From positions 43,556,787-43,620,786 of the forward strand of contig CM060064.1 in assembly GCA_030533445.1 (NCBI GenBank): DNA of 64,000 nucleotides, written 5' to 3'. This DNA is from Cyprinodon diabolis (lineage: Eukaryota; Chordata; Actinopteri; Cyprinodontiformes; Cyprinodontidae). Shown here piece after piece: positions 1 through 11,990 of the stretch. Below the pieces are notes generated by a model. The model was given only the letters and a program-made list of their open reading frames with translations, was not told the DNA's origin and did not search any database. The position numbers were made by a program, and so were the translations under genes. Every line of letters begins with the position of its first letter. The stretch's first letter is position 1.

Positions 1-2516
1 TAATTACTTATCATAAAAAATGTCCTGAATAGATCAGAACCAAGTCCTGTTTTTAGCTACAGTGCCTCTTGGATGCATTTCAAAACGCAATATTTTCAAG
101 TTGTGTCTGTAGCATTTGTATGTTTCTTCTGGAGCCCAGGAACTGACATGGAGGGAAAAAAATATATTACGTGTGTGAGAAATACGTTCCCACAATATAC
201 TATACTGCACACAAATTACTTTTTGTGGTCATAATAAGAGTTTTTTTGTCGTGTCTAAAACATTGGGTGCTTTAGCCTGACCTCCCTTTTTTCTGATTCC
301 ATTTTAAAAAATGCATTCCTCCCTCCAGGTTCATCCTTGATGCAGCGCAGCACTTACTACATTTTATTCCACACCTGCTGAGTGGCTCATCAAAGTTTCA
401 CTGATGATTGGTACTGGAGAACATACTAACAAAGTCCCATTTTTTCAACTAGAAACCAGTGAGGACCAGAATTTTAATGGGTGAGCCTACAGTATAGGCT
501 TCCCCTTTAGTGCCTGTTGCTGGTGGGTTAAAGGCAAAACAGAATGGGGTCTATACATCCGTCCAGACCACAAACAAAGCATCTGCCTACACAGTCAGCC
601 TTCGGTATTTGTAAATATATGCTTTGAGGCTTCCTGCACAGCCAAGTAACAGAGGAGAAATAATCTCTGTCAAGTCAGAGCCAGAGATCCTTGCTTTTAT
701 GTATGAGAAGCACAGAGGAGTTAGAGAACAGAGACAAACTCAGAAAAAATAAAAATCAGTAGCTGGAGTGTATGTAATGACATGCATAAAGTTTGAGGCT
801 GCAAGTCATCTTAGGCAATAAGTCCAAGTTTTTTTTTTCATTTTAAATCTGTTCCCCCTAAAAGAGAAGATCATTCCTCTTATCTTTCTCTTCTGCCTGC
901 ATCTTCTCCACATATTGATCATATCTGCCACAATGTTACAAATTACGGCTGCCTTCAGGATGTGCATAATGCTATGAGACAAGCGGCGTTGTCCGTTACA
1001 TCCATTATAAAAATTACATTTTGGTAATATTACAGTTGCTAAAGTGGGTAACATGTTACAATTTGATCTGAACAACCCATGGTTTTACACCAAGAGGAGA
1101 GTTTTAAAAGAACAGAAGAAGGACATGGTTTTAAAAAAAACCAGAAGAAGAAAAACACGGTTTTATTACAATGGTAGAAGATGCTTTTAAAAACATTCAT
1201 AGAAGAAAAGGATGGAATTACAGCTTCAAGTGGCTATACCAAAAAGTCACTTTTTTCAGGGCAGGGAACAAAAACGAATTAGTTTTCCTTAAATATCTGC
1301 AATGCTGAAAAAGTTAAGGTCGTTAAAAACCAGAGTTTATCAGGAATTCAATTTTTAACATCTATATACTTTTGGAGAAAATGCCATTAAACTAGTTTTG
1401 AAAAGTAGCTTTCAAATCAAGGGTAGGCAGAGTCACCGTCCTGCAGCTTTTGTATGCATCCACCGACACCTGAAACAAAAAAACAAATTACCTTCTTGGC
1501 ATGTCAGTAAGTTTAGCAGAGAACAGCCATTAACCATTATTCTGTTTCAGGTGTGTTGAAGCAGGGACACATTTAAAACTGCAGGACAGCAGCTCTCAAT
1601 GACCGACATAGCCTGCCCTTTTTCTTTAATGAACATGACTAGTTGATTAACATGACAAAATGTCATTTTTCCTGCCTCTTTAGCTTTCATAGCTTTGCTT
1701 CACATTTCTTTTTTCTGATCTCCTCCCCTGCTCTCTTGAGTGGCACACTGCCAGAAGTTGGTTATGTAAAGTGTCATAGTTTTTGTCCTTGTTTTGAAGG
1801 TAAATCATAATTCTTTTTATTTCAAACCTACATAAATATTCCAGGAGCACAGTTAGAGGGGTGGGGAACCAGCAGGGTCCCTCAGTGGCTGGACCCTTTC
1901 TGGTTGGAGGCCCCAGCTAGTTGTCTACTTGGCACGATTGCTAACTCGACCCCTGCCTAAGGTCCAAAACACGGATCTGGTAAATATCTTTCCACCTTTT
2001 TTGGCACCCATGTCTCACAGCAGAAATGTCTTTGTATCCCATTTAGAAACGCGTTTATGGTTAAGAATCAAGAACAGTAGTGAAGATGCTTTTTGGAAGA
2101 GATGTGAAATGTCTTCAAGAAACAAGAGATGTCAAGCTGTCTTTATTCAAGCACTCAGGGTACAGCTGAGTTATTTAGCATAACAGCTTTAATATTGTTT
2201 TTTTTATGTTTTTCGGTTTAATATAGTGCTTAAATCAGAGTAACCTAGGTTAACCTGAGCTATCTCTTTATACAGTATATGCTGCAATAGGCTTAGGCTG
2301 CCGGAGGACATAAAGACCACTTATCCTTCTTTTGATACGTTCTCCAACTACTACTCCATTGTTGCATTTTCTAGTGTTACTTCAGCTATAGACTTTATAT
2401 TCTGTTTTTAATCTCTTCATAGTAGCTACATTTAGCCTGCTGGGTTGCTGTCTTTCTATAGATGATACACTTTAATTTGTCTTTCTTTGGTCAACCCTTT
2501 GTCTCTTGTATATATA
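1..2516. other. No recognised gene; AT-rich unique-looking DNA
   Basis: I recognise no protein family, RNA gene or repeat family here apart from a weak minus-strand exon candidate at 1392-1469, listed separately. The stretch ends at the TA target of the first Tc1 element. Confidence 0.5.
1392..1469 (-). other. Candidate terminal exon, 25 codons plus stop
   Basis: On the minus strand a strong acceptor (a T-rich tract of about 15 bases ending in cag at 1470-1472) is followed by 25 open codons beginning VSVDAYKSCRT and ending KATFQN, then TAG at 1392-1394. If real, this would be the last exon of a minus-strand gene whose 3' UTR runs towards base 1. I do not recognise the peptide, and a 25-codon open frame after a chance acceptor is common, so this is a hypothesis only. 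Confidence 0.15.
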
Positions 2517-3741
2517 CACTCACCGGCCACTTTATTAGGTACACCTGTCCAACTGCTCGTTAAAACTTAATTTCTAAGCAGCCAATCACATGGCGGCAAC
2601 TCAGTGCATTTAGGCATGTAGACATGGTCAAGACAATCTCCTGCAGTTCAAACCGAGCATCAGTATGGGGAAGAAAGGTGATTTGAGTGACTTTGAATGT
2701 GGCATGATTGTTGGTGCCAGAAGGGCTGGTCTGAGTATTTCAGAAACTGCTGATCTACTGGGATTTTCACGCACAACCATCTCTAGGGTTTACAGAGAAT
2801 GGTCCGAAAAAGAAAAAACATCCAGTGAGCGGCAGTTCTGTGGGCGGAAATGCCTTGTTGATGCCAGAGGTCAGACAGAGGAGAATGGCCAGACTGGTTC
2901 GAGCTGATAGAAGGGCAACAGTGACTCAAATAACCACCCGTTACAACCAAGGTGGGCAGAAGAGCATCTCTGAACGCACAGTACGTCGAACTTTGAGGCA
3001 GATGGGCTACAGCAGCAGAAGACCACACCGGGTGCCACTCCTTTCAGCTAAGAACAGGAAACTGAGGCTATAATTTGCACAAGCTCATCGAAATTGGACA
3101 ATAGAAGATTAGAAAAACGTTGCCTGGTCTGATGAGTCTCGATTTCTGCTGCGACATTCGGATGGTAGGGTCAGAATTTGGCGTCTACAACATGAAAGCA
3201 TGGATCCATCCTGCCTTGTATCAACGGTTCAGGCTGGTGGTGGTGGTGTCATGGTGTGGGGAATATTTTTTTGGCACTCTTTGGGCCCCTTGGTACCAAT
3301 TTAGCATCATTGCAACGCCAGAGCCTACCTGAGTATTGTTGCTGACCATGTCCATCCCTTTATGACCACAATGTACCCAACTTCTGATGGCTACTTTCAG
3401 CAGGATAATGCGCCATGTCATAAAGCTGGAATCATCTCAGACTGGTTTCTTGAACATGACAATGAGTTCACTGTACTCAAATGGCCTCCACAGTCACCAG
3501 ATCTCAATCCAATAGAGCATCTTTGGGATGTGGTGGAACGGGAGATACGCATCATGGATGTGCAGCCGACAAATCTGCGGCAACTGTGTGAAGCCATCAT
3601 GTCAATATTGACCAAACTCCCTGAGGAATGCTTCCAGCACCTTGTTGAATCTATGCCACGAAGAATTGAGGCAGTTCTAAAGGCAAAAGGGGGTCCAACC
3701 CGTTACTAGCATGGGGTACCTAATAAAGTGGCCGGTGAGTG
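2517..3741 (+). mobile_element. Tc1-like DNA transposon, DD36E family, copy 1
   Basis: This 1225-bp element is bounded by TA dinucleotides (2515-2516 and 3742-3743), the Tc1/mariner target duplication. Its ends are inverted repeats of about 28 bp beginning CACTCACCGGCCACTTTATT, with the mirror image ending GGCCGGTGAGTG. Two more copies of the family lie at 5648-6827 (minus) and 51367-52511 (plus). The interior is a dead transposase gene, annotated separately. Copies of this kind are moved by cut and paste, here only if a transposase is supplied in trans. Confidence 0.95.
2665..3709 (+). pseudogene. Tc1 transposase pseudogene (DD36E), copy 1
   Basis: The start MGKKGDLSDFE with the HTH text SISETADLLGFSRTTISRVY is the N-terminal paired-like DNA-binding domain. 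The second HTH lies around ITTRYNQGGQKSISERTVRRTLR. The catalytic text follows: SDES (first Asp), QQDNAPCH (second Asp) and [11 protein letters not shown] (Glu), with 36 residues between the second Asp and the Glu. The gene is broken. A CAGA tandem duplication near 2870 shifts the frame between the two HTH regions, and three in-frame stops follow (TAA at 3071, TAG at about 3110 in place of Trp, TAG at about 3302 in place of Glu). The C-terminus ends KAKGGPTRY. No active protein is possible. Confidence 0.93.
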
Positions 3742-3743
3742 TA

Positions 3744-5036
3744 CATAGCTATCAGCTAAGCTTTTTCTGTGATATATTGTACTCACCTTTTTGAGGGGTA
3801 GAGATGCAAGTGACTGTCCAATTTCCCAGAGCAGGGACTTCTGCATGTTAGTTACTATAGACAATATGCTGGGTTTCCATAGACAGAACACTTTTTACCC
3901 AATATGAATAATCACCTAAACTTGACAGCCTTGTCTAATGATTAGAATTAAACCGGAACGTATGTAATTGGTGTTTAATTCTAAATGTTCTTTCTTTTTT
4001 TTATAAAATGCCTTAGACATTATGTTGCAAATTGGTGTCAAGACTTGGGAACTCCTACTTGAAATGTCTACATTGTGTTGAAATCTTAAGAAGTCTGTTG
4101 TCCCAGCAATGCTGCTCTCCTCCAACATGAGAAAAAATGATTCAGTTTCCTGTGGAAGCTCTCTGTTCTGCCATTGTACGTTGCCACCAGTGAGTCATGG
4201 GATGAAAGAAGCAATGTCAAATCCTGTTGCAGAGGCATGAAAGAAAGAAAAAAGAAATATTGGCAAGGAGCACTAAAGAGACAAACTAAGTGAAATTGAA
4301 GTGGTTTCATGCGGAGGGAGAGAGAAGAACTGTTATGAAAGATGTCCAAGGCAGATGGTGAGAGAAGTGCCAGCGATGATCAATCAGTCCCACGAAACAA
4401 AAACAATTTCTGTTCGGCTGTTTTCACAGATGATCCAGCAATTATTAATTTATTATGAAGTACTTTCACAGTGTAAATAAAGTTTTTAACCCTCAAATGA
4501 CCTGATATAGTATTTGCCAAGACAAATTTTGCCTTCTCAGCAGATCTGCAAAGTTCTGCTGATCTGTTTCACTCATATAACAGATCAATTGTGATTTTAA
4601 AGTTAAATGGTACAACAAAAAGATCACCTGTGTCGACAAAAACAATTAGTGTTATTAAAGTTTTTGAGCTCATTAAGGAAAAGAAAACAACACTAATATA
4701 ACAACAAACAGCTTTATCCTGTAGTTTACCTAGAATAATAACAATCCTTGTTTCATATAATGAACCCAATATTTGATGAAAACATCTATTTATACACGAC
4801 TTTTACATTTAGAAGTGGCTGTAATGAAAATTTGTGCAAAACATGAAAGTAATTCAACTTTGCTAGATTGGTTAAATTTTAAACCTCACATTTTAGATGA
4901 TTAAAACCTTCAATTTGACTGTATTAATTCAGTGGGGATATAAAATGAAAGTATCTAAAACATTTTTTTTGAAGAATGAAAGATTATCTTATCTTACCTT
5001 TAACACTTAAGTTTTGCTTTTTAAATGTTACTAAAT
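3744..5036. other. No recognised gene
   Basis: AT-rich sequence between the Tc1 copy and the hAT element. I see no recognisable protein family or repeat. Confidence 0.5.
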
Positions 5037-5647
5037 ATGGAAAGCAGAGGTGGAAAGATTACTAAAAAATTGTAAGTGAGTAAAAGTATCTTTACTTTGC
5101 CTAAATTCTACTCAGAGTAAAAATTACCCATCTCAAAATTTACTCAAGTAAAAGTACAAAATTACTTCATTTAAAATGTAATTTGAGTAAAAATTACTTA
5201 GTTACTTTGAGTTATTTAATGCAAAAAAGGATGAGTCATGAATCGAATTGAGCACAAGGTGTTTTAATTGTCATTTTATTATTTCCCCTCACTCCAAGTA
5301 ATTTAAAACCATCATAACATTCTATTTAATTTATCGACACATTAAGAAAACATCAATACCTGTAATGCTTGCATTCCCAACTCAGTCATACTTTTAATAC
5401 TCCGAACTAGCAAATTCTAATAAATTCTAAGCAACTGCTAACAAGCCAAGAGCTCACTTATACATAAATAATAAATAAACAGTTTGGGACAAAAACACAT
5501 GCGCTAACTTAACGCCACGTGTTTTCGTAAATTGGATGTTGATGTTTTAAAAGCCGAAAGCTCCGTTTTGCTGGGCAGGCACATGTTGCACTGCATTATC
5601 ACATTGTTCCCTTTTGTGCATTTGAAAACAAATAATACTTCCAAATA

Positions 5648-6827
5648 CACTCACCGGCCACTTTATTAGGTAGCCCATGCTAGTAACGGGTTGGACCCCC
5701 TTTTGCCTTTAGAACTGCCTCAATTCTTCGTGGCATAGATTCAACAAGGTGCTGGAAGCATTCCTCAGGGAGTTTGGTCCATATTGACATGATGGCATCA
5801 CACAGTTCCACCACATCCCAAAGATGCTCTATTGGATTGAGATCTGGTGACTGTGGAGGCCATTTGAGTTCAGTGAACTCATTGTCATGTTCAAGAAACC
5901 AGTCTGAGATGATTCCAGCTTTATGACATGGCGCATTATCCTGCTGAAAGTAGCCATTAGAAGTTGGGTACATTGTGGTCATAAAGGGATGGACATGGTC
6001 AGCAACAATACTCAGGTAGGCTGTGGCGTTGCAACGATGCTCAATTGGTACCAAGGGGCCCAAAGAGTGCCAAGAAAATATTCCCCACACCATGAAACCA
6101 CCACCACCAGCCTGAACCGTTGATACAAGGCAGGATGGATCCATGCTTTCATGTTGTAGACGCCAAATTCTGACCCTACCATCCGAATGTCGCAGCAGAA
6201 ATCGAGACTCATCAGACCAGGCAACGTTTTTCCAATCTTCTATTGTCCAATTTCGATGAGCTTGTGCAAATTGTAGCCTCAGTTTCCTGTTCTTAGCTGA
6301 AAGGAGTGGCACCCGGTGTGGTCTTCTGCTGCTGTAGCCCATCCGCCTCAAACTTCGACGTACTGTGCGTTCAGAGATGCTCTTCTGCCCACCTCGGTTG
6401 TAACGGGTGGTTATTTGAGTCACTGTTGCCCTTCTATCAGCTCAAACCAGTCTGGCCATTCTCCTCTGTCTGACCTCTGGCATCAACAAGGCATTTCCGC
6501 CCACAGAACTGCCGCTCACTGGATGTTTTTTCTTTTTCGGACCATTCTCTGTAAACCCTAGAGATGGTTGTGCGTGAAAATCCCAGTAGATCAGCAGTTT
6601 CTGAAATACTCAGACCAGCCCTTCTGGCACCAACAATCATGCCACGTTCAAAGTCACTCAAATCACCTTTCTTCCCCATACTGATGCTCAGTTTGAACTG
6701 CAGGAGATTGTCTTGACCATGTCTACATGCCTAAATGCACTGAGTTGCCGCCATGTGATTGGCTGCTTAGAAATTAAGTGTTAACGAGCAGTTGGACAGG
6801 TGTACCTAATAAAGTGGCCGGTGAGTG
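5648..6827 (-). mobile_element. Tc1-like DNA transposon, DD36E family, copy 2
   Basis: This 1180-bp minus-strand copy of the family at 2517-3741 has TA at 5646-5647 and 6828-6829 and the same CACTCACCGGCC ends. It lies inside a hAT element, so it arrived later than that element. Relative to copy 3 it lacks 45 bp (15 codons) just after the conserved DLNPIEHLWDVVE text. Confidence 0.95.
5680..6679 (-). pseudogene. Tc1 transposase pseudogene (DD36E), copy 2
   Basis: The N-terminal part (6437-6679, MGKKGDLSDFERGMIVGARR) and a 247-residue C-terminal part (5680-6423, from MTQITTRYNRGG to KGGPTRY) lie in different frames. They are separated by the same CAGA duplication seen in copies 1 and 3 and by an Arg-to-TGA change just downstream. 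The DDE residues survive (SDES, QQDNAPCH, PIEHLW; 36 residues between the second Asp and the Glu). An in-frame 15-codon deletion removes the segment following DVVE. It cannot encode a full transposase. Confidence 0.92.
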
Positions 6828-7224
6828 TATATTGCCAAGGGTTTTTCTGGCTTTCGTCTCCAGAATGTGTTTCCTCTTCAGGCCTTTCCTCATCCATACT
6901 CCCTATGTCGTGATTAACAACTGCCATCTTCCAAAGGGCAGCACTGGATTATGAAACAATACAAAGGGTTTGCAAGGCTTTAGTTCCATGACACAGGGGT
7001 TTAAATTTCCGGCGGCATTTAATTTCTTCACCATCAGTATTATTTAACGTGAGGAGGTTTTAATTGTAGTAAAGTAAAACTACTTAGGTTAAAATTTACT
7101 CGAGTAAAAGTAAAATTTACATATTCCAAAAACTACCCAGAAAATTACAAACTACTCATAAAAAGTATTCAATTACAGTAACGTGAGTAAATGTAATTCG
7201 TTACTTTCCACCCCTGATGGAAAG

Positions 7225-10200
7225 ATAAGTAAAATGATCACTTTCTCACTTTTCTAATTTCATCTTGATCTATTTATTGTTATCTATGTCCTGGAAATGT
7301 TTCCATGTTTTATTTCAGAAATCTGGTCACCTTATAGTGCAGTACAGTTTAGTGCACTATAGTATATTATAATAGTATTTTCTAAATGGAAGATTCCTGG
7401 TTTGTGGACCTGTTTAGACCTGTTTAGATCTCTTCTTCAGCTACTGCACACAGTCTGGCTGATGAAACAAAGGAATCAGTCCAGACGTAAAAAAAACTCT
7501 TTCTAAGCCTGTAAGTTTCTTCTCTGCATTGTTATTCGAATTCAACTCCCTTTAGGATTTGCCTGTAAAAGTTAGGCTGTGTTAAGAAATTTCTCAGATG
7601 TAAAAAAAAAATGTCTGTTCTGATTTGTAGATAGAAGAGCAAGTGAAAGGGTGGAACATTCAAGTGGAGTTGTTTGTGAACAACTAGAAGCTGCAGTTTG
7701 GCCATTATAGAGAGTAATGAGAGGAAGAAACACAGCCAGGTGTCATACATTTGTGCTTGCTGTTATGACATAATGGTTGTAGGATTAATAATAAATCCAC
7801 AACTGCCTCTAAACATCATCCACTGTTTGCTTGCAGGAGAAATATTTTGATCACCACCTACTGGCAGCAGGCAGATAATGTAAACACTGGTATCAGTGTG
7901 ATCCTATCATTTCATCACATTTATTAAAATAAAGGATGACGTTCTTCGATCATAAAAAGATTTTCCTTTCTACCAAAGGACCTTTTTTTTTAAAGACCAT
8001 GAGAAAATGTGTTCATTGTTTGCATGCAATTGTTTCCTTCATTAAAAATAAAATCTTAATTAGAGAAATTTGCACCTGTCTGGATCTATTGAAAACTGTC
8101 TGTATTTAAAAGGGATGCATTGAAGTTTGATTGATTCTTTATAGTTTCTGTCTTGTTTTTGTAAGTGTCTGGTTAAAGTAGAACACCATCACTGCTTCTC
8201 TGTCTTAGATGATGTGTTTTATTGTTTAAAGTCTAAATGATTCATGTAAACAATTTGATTCCTGCTACTTCTCACTCTAATGGATGAGTTCTAGGCAGCT
8301 TTTCAGTATTTATTTATTCCATGTAATTTTACTACATATTAAAATAATACAAATAATAAAGTAATAATCATAATTTTCCTTTGATAAGACCTTTGTTCCT
8401 TCATTGTTCCGTTGTTCCTTGTTCCTTATTACAAGCACAAAAGCAACTGTGTTAAAGAAAACACATCCAGTCATATTTACAGAATTTAAACTTATCTCAG
8501 CTTTGTTCCTTTGACTCTATGAAGCTGTTTACTAAAGCAAAAACTAAGTTCATACCACATTTATCAGATATTTATTTGGGAAAGCTATTCATCCCACCTA
8601 ATCATATGCTCTTTTCTGTTTCTTCATCACAGTGAAATCAATTAAGGTATATGACAGTAGTGTGAACAACCTAAAAGAGCAAAGCACTCTATAACTCCCA
8701 TTTAATTAAATAGCGCCATACCAGAAAAAATATTTGTTATGCTTGTGTTTGATCTAATTTCTTGCATTTAGAGCTTCTTGAGGAAGACAGTATTATTTTA
8801 CTCAAAGTTCCCTATCATTTAAATTCTGAGCAATGTTGAGAACTTTATGTGGAAAATAGCAACACTGGGGGCCCTTATAAATGTGAAGCTTAAACGCAAA
8901 GCAAACTTAATAACATAGGTTTATTAAATCAACATTAAGGGTTTATGCTGCTCCTTTTATTACCATTGTGTGTTTTTTATGGTTAAAGACTTTGAGGATT
9001 TTTCCTAAATATTCTCTTAAAAATACCAGGGACCTGATGCTTCAGGTTTTTGTGGAGTTTTGCAGCTGAAATACTAAAACAGGAATGCATATGCATTATT
9101 ATCCACAGAATTAAAAAAGCATAAGCAGCCATCGTCTTTATAAATTTCATATTGAAATATCACCAACAGACAACCCTAATTACTACTCTCATTGTTTGAC
9201 ACGAAATGATGCCAGCTTCTTCCAATCAATCATCCAAATCCTTTTTTTAAAAGTCGAAGCAAACAGATACAGCAAAAAAAACAACCAAACAAAGAGCAGC
9301 TTTATCAAATAAGAAGCTTAGGCTCTTGTGCTTATAAAATGTGCTTCAGCTGGTCCTGGTTCTTGCAACATGTGGAAGAAAAAGCATAGAATAAAAAGGT
9401 CGACTGGAGCTTTCTTTTGATGTACGCAGCAAAGTAGCATGACATCAGCCCAAAAAAGAAAGAGTAGAGCTTGGAAATGCATTAGCAACAGAACTGATTT
9501 AAGGTAATGGCGGGCTGCTCTGTGCTTTGCATACGAAGAAAAACAACATTCATCCAACTTCTTAAAGGAAGCTCTATGCGCACTTTAAGACTTTTGTATA
9601 TAAGATTCAAAAGATATTTCACTCTTGGGTTTTAAAACTCCCTCTACATGTATGGGTACCCATGACTGGTGAAAAATTTTTTTGTAAAAAGATTAGATAG
9701 AAAACATAATTTCTAGAGTTACATAATCTCACACAGACAATGTTAGAAAGGCTTCTTCTATCCTTTGAAAAACTTATTGTGCCTGTGACTAATTTATTTA
9801 CTGAAGTTTCTCATAAAAGTATTTTGTTTGTTTTTACCCAAGTGGATAAAGAGACAGACCCAGAAATCTTATGAGGCTGACTAGTCTTTAAATTTTAATG
9901 TTAAACCAAGTGCAGGCTATTTACCATTTTTTATGCTATTAAGTTAAAATGATCTTTTTTTGTGCTATAAAAACAGCAATAAAAAAATAAAAAATATATT
10001 CTGCACTAAATTTATTATTTTCCATATAAGCTGCGCTTTTTATAAATCTATCTATGCAACTTGGGAGGGTCGAATCAGACACTAATTGATTAATTAATTA
10101 AATAGATATGACACTTAACTGATCACACTTTCTCAATCTGCCGATCCAAAGTGGTCTGCAATCAGATTACAAAATATCAGGGGAGTCTGCTTAATTTAGC

Positions 10201-10421
10201 AACGGTGAAGTGATGCCAGTGGCTTTCCGGGGCCTTTCTGTCCTGCAGGTTTTAGAGGTTTCCCTACTTTAGCAGTTTATACGAAAAGTAATTTTGTTTC
10301 ATACAGCTTTCATGACATTTCCATTTCTTAAAGCGCAGCAGTGATCAAATGTAAACATTGTGGGAGAAAAAACATGAAGCAAAAAAAAAAAGCCTTTATA
10401 TGGAAGTCCAGAGCATTAATA
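7225..10421. other. No recognised gene
   Basis: About 3.2 kb of AT-rich sequence with A and T runs. Short open frames show no family resemblance, and I recognise no repeat family. Confidence 0.5.
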
Positions 10422-10423
10422 TA

Positions 10424-11620
10424 CACTGCCTGGCCAAAAAAAAGTCGCCACCTGGATTCAACTGAGCAAATAGGAACGAGCCTCCTATTGGATAATTACT
10501 GCATGGGCGATTATCTTTCAGCTGGCAACAAGTTATTTAACCCCAACTGGTGCAATGACTTGCTTCTCATTTCCTAAACAGCCATGTGGAAAGACACATC
10601 CCGTGGTCGTGGAAAAGATGTTAGTCTGTTTGAGAAGGGTCAAATCATTGGCATGCCTCAAGCAGAGAAAACGTCTAAAGAGATGCAGAAACTACTAAAA
10701 TTGGGTTAAGAACTGGAAGGATAGTGGGGACCCATCATCTTCAAGGAAGAAATGTGGCCGGAAAAAAATCCTGAATGATTGTGATCGGCGATCACTTAAA
10801 CGTGTGGTGAGATCAAATCGAAGAAAAACAACAGTAGAACTCAGGGCTATGTTTAATACTGAAAGTAAGAGCATTTCCACACGTACAATAGGAAGGGAAC
10901 TCAAAAGATTGGGACTGAACAGCTGTGTAGCCGTAAGAAAACCACTAATCAGTGAGGCTAACCGGAAAAAAAGGCTTTGATTTGCTAGGGAGCATAAAGA
11001 TTGGACTGTGGAGCAATGGAAGAAGGTCATGTGGTCTGATGAGTCCAGATTTACCCTGTTCCAGAGTGATGGGCCAATCAGGGTAAGAAGAGAGGCAGGT
11101 GAAGTTATGCACCCACCATGCCTAGTGCCTACCGTACAAGCCTGTGGGGGGGGTGTTATGATCTGGGGTTGCTGCAGTTGGTCAGGTCTAGGTTCAGCAA
11201 CAGTATGTGCTCAAAGAATGAGGTCAAGTGACTACCTGAATACACTGAATGACCAGGTTATTCCATCAATGGACTTTTTCTTCCCTGATGGCACAGACAT
11301 ATTCCAAGATGACAATGCCAGGATTCATCGGGCTCAAATTGTGAAAGACTGGTTCAGGGAGCATGACTCATCATTTTCACACATGGACTGGCCACCACAG
11401 AGTCCAGACCTTAACCCCATTGAGAATCTTTGGGATGTGCTAGAGAGGGCTTTGCGCAGTGGTCAGACTCTACCATCATCAATGCAAGATCTTGATGAAA
11501 AATTAATGCACTAAACACTGGATGGAAATAAATCTTTTGACACTGCAGAAGCTTATCGAAACAATGGCACAGCGAATGCATGCCGTAATCAAAGCTAAAG
11601 GCGGTTCAACAAAGTATTAG
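10424..11620 (+). mobile_element. Tc1-like transposon, second DD36E family, 3' end missing
   Basis: The left end CACTGCCTGGCCAAAAAAAA follows a TA at 10422-10423 and differs from the family at 2517. The transposase reading runs up to its natural stop at 11618-11620, where the element stops abruptly; the right inverted repeat is absent and a LINE fragment in opposite orientation begins at once. The copy is therefore truncated or rearranged and immobile. Confidence 0.9.
10584..11620 (+). pseudogene. Tc1 transposase pseudogene, second DD36E family
   Basis: The frame opens with MWKDTSRGRGKDVSLFEKGQ and continues through part of the first HTH before a deletion and shift near 10705. The reading resumes at NWKDSGDPSSSRKKCGRKK (a basic linker) and the second HTH (ISTRTIGRELKRLGL). 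A TGA stands where Arg is expected near 10978. A 168-residue open stretch (11008-11514) holds the catalytic core: [14 protein letters not shown] and [11 protein letters not shown], with 36 residues between the second Asp and the Glu. A last frameshift near 11510 precedes the C-terminal text, which ends KAKGGSTKY and TAG at 11618. Confidence 0.9.
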
Positions 11621-11990
11621 AGTGAGTCTGAGTCTGTGAACCTGTTTCGGAATCTGCTGGACCTGCATCGGACGCCGGGAAGCCTCTTCCTAGAGGGCAG
11701 CAGGGAGTACAGTCCATGGCGGTTGTGTGAGGGGTCATTGATGATGCTACGGGCTCGGGACACGCAGCGCTTGGATGAAATATATTTAATGGAGGGAAAA
11801 GGAGCCCCAATGATCTTCTCTGCTGTTCTCACAACTCTCCTCACTTTCTTCCAGTCTGAGGCGCTGCAGCCTCCACACCAAACAGTGAGACAGCTGGTCA
11901 GAACGCTCACTATGGTGCTTCTGTAGAAGGTGGTGAGGATGGGTGGGGGCAGGTGGGCTCTCCTCATCCTCCGCAGGAAGAACACGTGAG
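11621..11990 (-). pseudogene. CR1/L2-type LINE ORF2 C-terminal fragment
   Basis: The minus-strand reading contains FFLRRMRRAHLPPPILTTFY, LTVWCGGCSASDWKKVRRVV and RTAEKIIGAPFPSI, then SIINDPSHN and LYSLLPS. This is the post-RT C-terminal region of teleost CR1/L2-group (Jockey superfamily) LINEs. It is 5'-truncated at about 11990 and loses its last residues and 3' UTR at the junction with the Tc1 element at 11620. The exact clade name is uncertain. Confidence 0.8.

Larger units (their letters stand above)
5045..7216. mobile_element. Non-autonomous hAT element carrying a nested Tc1
   Basis: The element is flanked by a perfect 8-bp duplication ATGGAAAG (5037-5044 and 7217-7224), the hAT signature. 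It ends in short inverted repeats, CAGAGGTGGAAAG on the left and its complement form CTTTCCACCCCTG on the right (one mismatch). The sub-terminal DNA is full of GTAAAAGTA-like motifs in both orientations. Without the 1180-bp Tc1 insertion at 5648-6827 it is about 990 bp long. I see no transposase coding sequence, so it would need a hAT transposase from elsewhere. The hAT insertion is older than the Tc1 insertion inside it. Confidence 0.88.
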
